Part shown: in pieces, positions 59,381 through 64,000 of the stretch
Layout of the letters: every line of letters starts with the position of its first letter
Numbering within the stretch: position 1 is the stretch's first letter
Assembly: GCF_036127095.1 (NCBI RefSeq)
Contig: NZ_CP108006.1
Span: 7,493,501 to 7,557,500 of the forward strand
Length of the DNA: 64,000 nucleotides
Reading direction: 5' to 3'
DNA from: Streptomyces sp. NBC_00335
Lineage (GTDB): Bacteria > Actinomycetota > Actinomycetes > Streptomycetales > Streptomycetaceae
Position numbers and translations under genes: made by a program
Notes under the pieces: model-generated
Told to the model about the DNA's origin: nothing
Seen by the model: the letters and a program-made list of their open reading frames with translations, nothing else
Databases searched by the model: none

Positions 59381-60129
59381 TTGGACTCCTTCTTGACGGC
59401 CCAGCCGCCGTCCACGGTCAGGCTCGTTCCGGTGATGTACGAGGCCTCGTCGGAGGCCAGGAAGGCGACCGCGGCGGCCACCTCTTCGGGGCGGCCGAGC
59501 CGGGCGAGGACGGTGGCCCGGGCCGACAGTTCGCGGCCGTCCTCCGCGACGCCGTCCCAGGTCTCGGTGAGGATCGGCCCCGGCAGCACGGAGTTGAAGC
59601 GCACGTCGGGGCCGTACTCGACGGCGAGCTGGCGCACGAGCGCGCACATCCCGCCCTTGGCCGCCGCGTACGCCGGATAGCCCGGCAGGCCGAACAGCGC
59701 GTGCACGCTGGACGTGGCGACGAAGGAGCCCCGGGTGGCGCGCAGGTCGCCGAGGAACGTGCGGACCGCGAAGTAGACCGCCGTGAGGTTGACGGACATC
59801 TCGCGGTTCCAGTCGGCGGGGGTGAGGTCGTGGACCGGGGCGTCGCGGTGCGCGAAGGCGTTGCTGTGGATGACGTCCGCGGGTCCGAAGAGCTCGTGCG
59901 TCCGCTCGCGGAGGGCGGTCCACTGCTGTTCGTCGGAGACGTCGCAGGGGACGAACGCGGCACGGCCGCCGCGCTCGCGGATCGTCTCCGCGAGGGTCTC
60001 GCCCGCCTGTACGGCGATGTCGGCGAGGACGACGGCCGCGCCTTCGGAGGCGAGGCGGGAGGCGACGGCGGCGCCGATGCCGGAGGAAGCGCCGGTGACG
60101 ACGGCGGTCCTCCCGTGGAAACGGTTCAT
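59377..60129 (-). CDS. SDR dehydrogenase, probable D-galactose 1-dehydrogenase
   Basis: 250 residues, classical short-chain dehydrogenase: TGASSGIG (12-19), DVSDEQQW after strand 3, S141 with Y154 and K158 (GYPAYAAAK). The usual NAG motif is SNAF. It is closely packed with the dehydratase. In this operon the only missing step of galactose oxidation is the first, so galactose (or possibly arabinose) 1-dehydrogenase is the likely role, from context. SDR sequence alone does not fix the substrate. Confidence 0.85.
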   Translation of the reverse strand: MNRFHGRTAVVTGASSGIGAAVASRLASEGAAVVLADIAVQAGETLAETIRERGGRAAFVPCDVSDEQQWTALRERTHELFGPADVIHSNAFAHRDAPVHDLTPADWNREMSVNLTAVYFAVRTFLGDLRATRGSFVATSSVHALFGLPGYPAYAAAKGGMCALVRQLAVEYGPDVRFNSVLPGPILTETWDGVAEDGRELSARATVLARLGRPEEVAAAVAFLASDEASYITGTSLTVDGGWAVKKESK

Positions 60130-60192
60130 GATGTGGTTCCTGTGTGGTGGAAGGGGGAGGGGAGTCCGTACGGGCGAGCCGGCCCGGGTCGG

Positions 60193-61134
60193 TCAGCGGG
60201 TCACGTCGTCGCCGTGGACGAGGGCCAGTTCGGCCCGGCGGGGCAGGCCCTCCCAGTCGCCGTACGCCGCGACGGTGAACGCGCCGCACGCCGCGCCCGT
60301 CCGCAACCGGTCGGGGACCGTGCCGCCGTCGAGGAGTGCGGCGAGGTAGCCGGCGACGAAGGCGTCACCGGCGCCTATGGGGTCGACGGGCGTGACGGGG
60401 ACGACGCCCTGGGGGGTCACCTCGTCGCCGACGGCGGCGAGGGCGCCCCGCGAGCCGAGTTTGAGCACCGCCTCGCGGGGACCGAGGCGCAGCAGCGCAC
60501 GGGCCATCCCGGCGGGGTCCGCCGCGGGGACGACGAGCGAGGCCTCCTCCGGCCCGGCGAAGACGACGTCCGCACGGGAGACGAGGTGGGCCAGTTCGGC
60601 GGCCGCCTCCGTACGGGACCACAGCAGCGAGCGGTAGTTGAGGTCCAGGCTCACCGTGACGCCGGCCGCACGGGCGAGGTCGACGGCCCTTCGGACCGCC
60701 GCCCGGGGGCCGTCGCCGAGCGCGGGCGTGATGCCCGTGACGTGCAGGACGCGCGCCCCGGCGACCAGTTCTTCATCGATGTCGCGTGGCACCAGGCGGG
60801 AGCCGGCCATCCCGCGCCGGTAGTAGCCGACGCGCGTGTGGTCCGCGGTGCGGCGCTCCCGCAGCATCAGCCCGGTCGGTGCGCTGTCGTCGCGGACGAC
60901 GCGGCTGATGTCGACCTCCTCGGCGCGCAGTCCGTCGAGGATCACCGTGCCGCCGGCGTCGGCGCCCACCCGGCCGGTCCAGGAGGCGCTGTGGCCGAGG
61001 CGGCGGACACCGATCGCGACCGTGGCCTCCGCGCCGGCGAAGGCGAGGCGGGCGGGTGAGCCGCTGCGCAGCGGCCCGGGGTCGGTCGCGGCGACCACGA
61101 GCATCGCCTCGCCGAGGGTGACGAGCGCGGTCAT
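60193..61134 (-). CDS. PfkB-family kinase, probable 2-keto-3-deoxygalactonate kinase
   Basis: 313 residues from the ATG at 61134 (ATGA overlap with the aldolase). It has the ribokinase/PfkB fold with the anion-hole motif DPIGAGDAF (251-259; catalytic base D257) and NYRSLLW (KDG-kinase-type segment), and KLGSRGALA before the ATP site. In the operon it should phosphorylate KDGal to KDPGal, the substrate of the aldolase. A longer open frame upstream runs into the aldolase gene and is not coding. Confidence 0.88.
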   Translation of the reverse strand: MTALVTLGEAMLVVAATDPGPLRSGSPARLAFAGAEATVAIGVRRLGHSASWTGRVGADAGGTVILDGLRAEEVDISRVVRDDSAPTGLMLRERRTADHTRVGYYRRGMAGSRLVPRDIDEELVAGARVLHVTGITPALGDGPRAAVRRAVDLARAAGVTVSLDLNYRSLLWSRTEAAAELAHLVSRADVVFAGPEEASLVVPAADPAGMARALLRLGPREAVLKLGSRGALAAVGDEVTPQGVVPVTPVDPIGAGDAFVAGYLAALLDGGTVPDRLRTGAACGAFTVAAYGDWEGLPRRAELALVHGDDVTR

Positions 61135-61757
61135 CGGCTGATCGCCTCCAGCAGGCCGGCGGTCCGCTCGCGCAGGGCTTCCAGGCTGCCGCCCTCGCAG
61201 GCGTCCCCCACCAGGGGACCGCCCATGCCGAGGGCGGTGGCGCCGGCGGCGAGGTAGCCGGCGGCCTGGTCGAGCGCGATGCCGCCGGTCGGGACGAGCG
61301 GTATCGCTCCGAGGGGTGCGCGCACGGCCTTCACGTACTGCGGTCCGCCGACCGAGGCCGGGAACAGCTTGACCATGGCGGCACCGGCCTGCCACACGGA
61401 CAGGATCTCGCTCGTCGTGAACGCTCCGGCCAGTACCGGGACTCCGAGCAGTCGTCCCTCGGCGATGACGTCCAGGCAGGTCGCCGGGGTGATGAGGTAC
61501 GTGGCGCCCGCGTCCACCGCCCGCTGGGCGTCGGCCGGGGTGATGACCGTGCCGGCGCCGAGGGCCAGTCCGTCGGGCTTGGCCGCGGCGTACTCGCGGA
61601 GCGCCGCCAGGACGCCGGGGGTGGTGAGCGTGAACTCGACGGCGCGCACCCCGGTGGCGTGGAGGGCGTCGGCGACGTCGGCGAGGTGCCGGGCCGTGCC
61701 GGAGCGGAGGATGGCGATCACCGGGGTGGCGGTGACGGCGTCGAACAGGTCCGTCAT
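61131..61757 (-). CDS. KDPG/KDPGal aldolase
   Basis: 208 residues, the usual size of Eda/DgoA class I aldolases. The Schiff-base lysine is K130 (MVKLFPAS), the general acid/base glutamate E41 (AVEFTLTTP), and the phosphate-binding loops GAGTVIT and PTGGI are present. It splits KDPGal to pyruvate and glyceraldehyde-3-phosphate. ATGA/TGA overlaps on both sides couple it to the lactonase and the kinase. Confidence 0.93.
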   Translation of the reverse strand: MTDLFDAVTATPVIAILRSGTARHLADVADALHATGVRAVEFTLTTPGVLAALREYAAAKPDGLALGAGTVITPADAQRAVDAGATYLITPATCLDVIAEGRLLGVPVLAGAFTTSEILSVWQAGAAMVKLFPASVGGPQYVKAVRAPLGAIPLVPTGGIALDQAAGYLAAGATALGMGGPLVGDACEGGSLEALRERTAGLLEAISR

Positions 61758-62776
61758 GACGGGGCTCCCTGTTGATCGTGGGCGGTCGTGGGGCCGGGGG
61801 CGGCAGCGGGGTCGGCGGGTCCGGTAGGTACGGGCCGGGGTGCGGGGGTGGACGCGGGCGCGGGCGCGGGCGCGTCGGCGAAGGGGGCGATCGGCAGCCC
61901 GGTGGCCCCCGGCCGGCAGACGAACAGCCGTCCGGCGTCCGGTTCGGCGCGCAGTTGCTCGGGACTGCGCCCTTCGCGGGCGGTGGTGATGACCAGGACG
62001 TCGAGGTCGGGCCCGGCGAAGGCGCAGCTGGAGACGTGTGCGGCGGGTACGTCGACGACGGCGTACGGCGTTCCGTCCGGGGCGAACGCCCTGACCTGGC
62101 CGGCGCCCCAGACCGCCACCCACACGCGGCCCTCGGTGTCCACCGCGAGCCCGTCCGGTTCCTCGTCCGCTCCGAAGCGGGCGAAGGGACGACGGCTGCC
62201 GAGCGCGCCGGACGGCGGGTCGTAGTCGAAGACGTCGACGCGGTGCGTCGCGCTGTCGGCGAAGTAGAGCCGGCGTCCGTCGGGGCTCCAGCCGAGGCCG
62301 TTGGAGATGGTCACCGAGTCGAGGAGGGTGGCGACGCTGCCGTCCGGGTCGAGGCGGTGGAGGGATCCCGCGCCGGGGGTGATGTCGTACGCCATCGTCC
62401 CGGCCAGCAGCCGGCCCCGCGGGTCGCACTTGGCGTCGTTCATCCGGCGCCGCACCCCGTCGGAGGGCAGGGACGGGGCGGCGAACGGGGCGGCGCGGCC
62501 CGTCGCGCCGACGGTGAGGAAGCCGGTGCCCGCGGCGGCGATCAGGTCGCCGGACGCACAGGGCGCCACGGCTCCGACCGGCCGGTCGAGGGTGAGGGTG
62601 CACAGGGGCGCCACGTCGGGCGGTCCGGTGCCGTCGGCGCGGGCGATGAGGGCGCCGCGGTGGATCAGGCCGGCGGTGATGTCGACCCAGAGGAGTTCTT
62701 GGCGGTGCGCGTCCCAGACCGGCCCTTCGGACAGGAGTCCGGGCTCGGGGGCGCAGGGGACCGCGGTCCATTGCAT
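61754..62776 (-). CDS. SMP-30/gluconolactonase-family lactonase, probable galactonolactonase
   Basis: 340 residues with AAGGAG before the ATG at 62776. It is the first gene of the operon. Metal ligands of the SMP-30 propeller are visible: E17 (LSEGPVW), N113 (RMNDAKCDP), N159 (ISNGLGWS) and the aspartate of EPDGLAVD. After about residue 295 there is a 45-residue Pro/Ala-rich tail that lies outside the propeller. It should open galactono-1,4-lactone to galactonate. Confidence 0.9.
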   Translation of the reverse strand: MQWTAVPCAPEPGLLSEGPVWDAHRQELLWVDITAGLIHRGALIARADGTGPPDVAPLCTLTLDRPVGAVAPCASGDLIAAAGTGFLTVGATGRAAPFAAPSLPSDGVRRRMNDAKCDPRGRLLAGTMAYDITPGAGSLHRLDPDGSVATLLDSVTISNGLGWSPDGRRLYFADSATHRVDVFDYDPPSGALGSRRPFARFGADEEPDGLAVDTEGRVWVAVWGAGQVRAFAPDGTPYAVVDVPAAHVSSCAFAGPDLDVLVITTAREGRSPEQLRAEPDAGRLFVCRPGATGLPIAPFADAPAPAPASTPAPRPVPTGPADPAAAPGPTTAHDQQGAPS

Positions 62777-62806
62777 GTCGTTGCTCCTTGTCGGTTCCGC
62801 GGGCAA

Positions 62807-62835
62807 ACTCTAGGACTTCGTCTAACCCCTGTAAA
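62807..62835 (-). promoter_or_regulatory. Promoter with candidate operator for the galactose catabolic operon
   Basis: On the minus strand TTTACA (62835-62830), a 17-base spacer and TAGAGT (62812-62807) form a good promoter; transcription would start about 24 bases before the lactonase ATG. The spacer holds the imperfect palindrome TTAGACGAAGTCCTA, symmetric at TxxGACxxxGTCxxA, which would suit the ROK regulator encoded next to it. Confidence 0.65.
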
Positions 62836-62937
62836 TACTCTTCCTCCAATGCCTGGAATAAGCTCGTGCGACCACGTGGCACATCCCGATCACTCGCCAC
62901 ACCCGATCGCTCACCACCCATGGGGAGGAAACGGCAC

Positions 62938-64000
62938 ATGGTCAGGCGCACTGCCCAGGACATCCGGCGCGGCAACCGGTTCGACGTGCTGCGGTGCGTC
63001 TACGCGGTCCCCGGGCAGGTGACCCGGCAGGACATCGCGGTGGCCACCGGGCTGTCCTTCGCGACCGTCGCCAACCTCGTGGCGGAACTCCTCGAAGCCG
63101 AGGTGCTCGCCGAGGCCGGGCACGAGGACTCCAGCGGCGGGCGCCCGCGGGCACGCCTGGAGGTCAATGCCGGGCGCGGGTCCCTGATCGGCATCGACGT
63201 GGCCGAAACGACCCTCCAGGCCCAGCTGTTCGACCTGAAGCTGCGCGTGCTGCACAGCGTGGAGATGCCCCTGCCCGTGCCCCTGCCCCTGCAGGAGGCC
63301 GCGGAGGCCGGGGAGGCCCGAGAGGCGTTGGAGGTCCGGCCGGCCGATGTCGTCGACACGATCGCGGCCGCCGTGGAGGAGCTGATGACCGCCTCGGGCA
63401 CCCGCCCGGCCCAGGTACTGGGAGCCGGAGTCAGCGTCCCCGGCGTCGTCCAGCGGGAGGGCGGCGTGTCCGTCTTCTCGCCGTACTGGTCCTGGCGCGA
63501 GGTGCCGCTGGGCGCCCTGCTGGCCGAACGGCTCGGCATGCCCCTCTACCTGGACAACCCGCTCAAGGCGAGCACGGTCGCCGAGATGTGGTTCGGGGCC
63601 GGCCGGGACGTGGACGATCTGGTGGTGGTGACCCTGCGAGGGGGCGTCGGCGCGGGCATCGCGATCGGCGGCGCCCTGTACCGGGGCGCGGCCAATCGCG
63701 CGGGCGAGTGGGGGCACACCCGTCTCGTCGACGGGGGGCGGGAGTGCCGGTGCGGCAAGCGCGGCTGCGTCGAGGCGTACGTGAGCACCGCCGGCGTCGC
63801 CAGGACGGTCCGGGAAACGGCCCCGGACGGCGCCATGACCGGCCACGGCGACGAGGCGGCGGTCGTGGACGCCCTCGCCCGCGCCGCCGCCGCGGGCGAC
63901 CCGGCCGCCGTCGAAGCGGTCACCCGGACCGCCCTCCACCTGGGCACGGCCGTGGCGGACCTGCTCAACCTCTTCGACCCGCAGGTCCTGGTGATCGGGG
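62938..64000 (+). CDS. ROK-family transcriptional regulator, 3' end outside the window
   Basis: 354 residues are visible; the gene runs off the end. GGGGAGG at 62922-62928 precedes the ATG. An N-terminal winged helix (VTRQDIAVATGLSFATVANLVAELLEAEVL) is followed by the ROK sugar-kinase-like domain (GAGVSVPGVV, TLRGGVGAGIAIGGALYRGAANRAGEWGHT) with the zinc signature CRCGKRGCVEAY. The key catalytic residues for sugar phosphorylation are not needed in regulators. Divergent from the De Ley-Doudoroff operon, it probably senses galactose or a derivative. Confidence 0.92.
   Translation, partial: MVRRTAQDIRRGNRFDVLRCVYAVPGQVTRQDIAVATGLSFATVANLVAELLEAEVLAEAGHEDSSGGRPRARLEVNAGRGSLIGIDVAETTLQAQLFDLKLRVLHSVEMPLPVPLPLQEAAEAGEAREALEVRPADVVDTIAAAVEELMTASGTRPAQVLGAGVSVPGVVQREGGVSVFSPYWSWREVPLGALLAERLGMPLYLDNPLKASTVAEMWFGAGRDVDDLVVVTLRGGVGAGIAIGGALYRGAANRAGEWGHTRLVDGGRECRCGKRGCVEAYVSTAGVARTVRETAPDGAMTGHGDEAAVVDALARAAAAGDPAAVEAVTRTALHLGTAVADLLNLFDPQVLVIG

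Overview
The window is high-GC actinobacterial chromosome and almost certainly comes from Streptomyces or a close relative. The support is strong third-position G/C in every real gene, frequent GTG starts, 4-base ATGA/GTGA gene overlaps, several leaderless-looking promoters, a Tat-type sulfite oxidase, and a sugar importer that lacks its own ATPase (streptomycetes supply MsiK from elsewhere). I saw no rRNA, tRNA, CRISPR array, insertion sequence or prophage gene.

Layout, left to right. Positions 1-156 hold the end of an unidentified gene with an apparent frameshift, then a terminator. 188-3807 (-) is a heterodimeric ABC exporter whose two halves carry complementary degenerate ATP sites. 4114-13287 holds a tryptophan-2,3-dioxygenase-like protein, a sulfite-oxidase-family molybdoenzyme, a very large FAD/Fe-S D-lactate-dehydrogenase-type protein, a MarR regulator divergent from an ABC exporter with palindromic operators between them, and an MltG-like transglycosylase. 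13303-18740 (-) is a sulfonate (ssuCBAD) operon plus a flavoprotein, preceded by a leaderless Cys-rich leader peptide and an array of 16-bp repeats. 18791-25697 (-) has a P450, a HAD phosphatase, an Lrp regulator and a four-gene membrane-lipid operon (amine oxidase, DUF1365, cyclopropane-type lipid methyltransferase, DUF1295). 25891-31317 carries an NAD(P)-binding protein, an orphan Imm5-like protein, a photolyase, a LitR/CarH-type B12 photoreceptor regulator and an ECF sigma factor. I read lipid operon, photolyase and LitR/LitS together as a light and singlet-oxygen response island. 31436-42652 is more ordinary: DUF1275, histidine phosphatase, APC permease, universal stress protein, FUSC, LuxR, a small conserved-looking protein, bacterial nitric oxide synthase, lactonase, a CbiX-like protein and a uracil-DNA glycosylase.

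The most coherent system is 42896-64000. It is a complete locus for type II arabinogalactan (galactan). Secreted GH43 exo-beta-1,3-galactanase and GH30 endo-beta-1,6-galactanase, both with beta-trefoil carbohydrate-binding modules, would cut the polymer outside the cell. A MalEFG-type importer would take up oligosaccharides and a cytoplasmic GH35 beta-galactosidase would split them. An AraFGH-type importer would take up free galactose or arabinose. A five-gene operon (lactonase, KDPGal aldolase, KDGal kinase, SDR, galactonate dehydratase) then encodes a complete De Ley-Doudoroff route from D-galactose to pyruvate and glyceraldehyde-3-phosphate. A LacI regulator and four or five copies of a TGTTTAC-GTAAACA-type operator tie the depolymerases, the beta-galactosidase, the regulator itself and the first importer into one regulon. 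A divergent ROK regulator with its own promoter/operator sits at the head of the catabolic operon.
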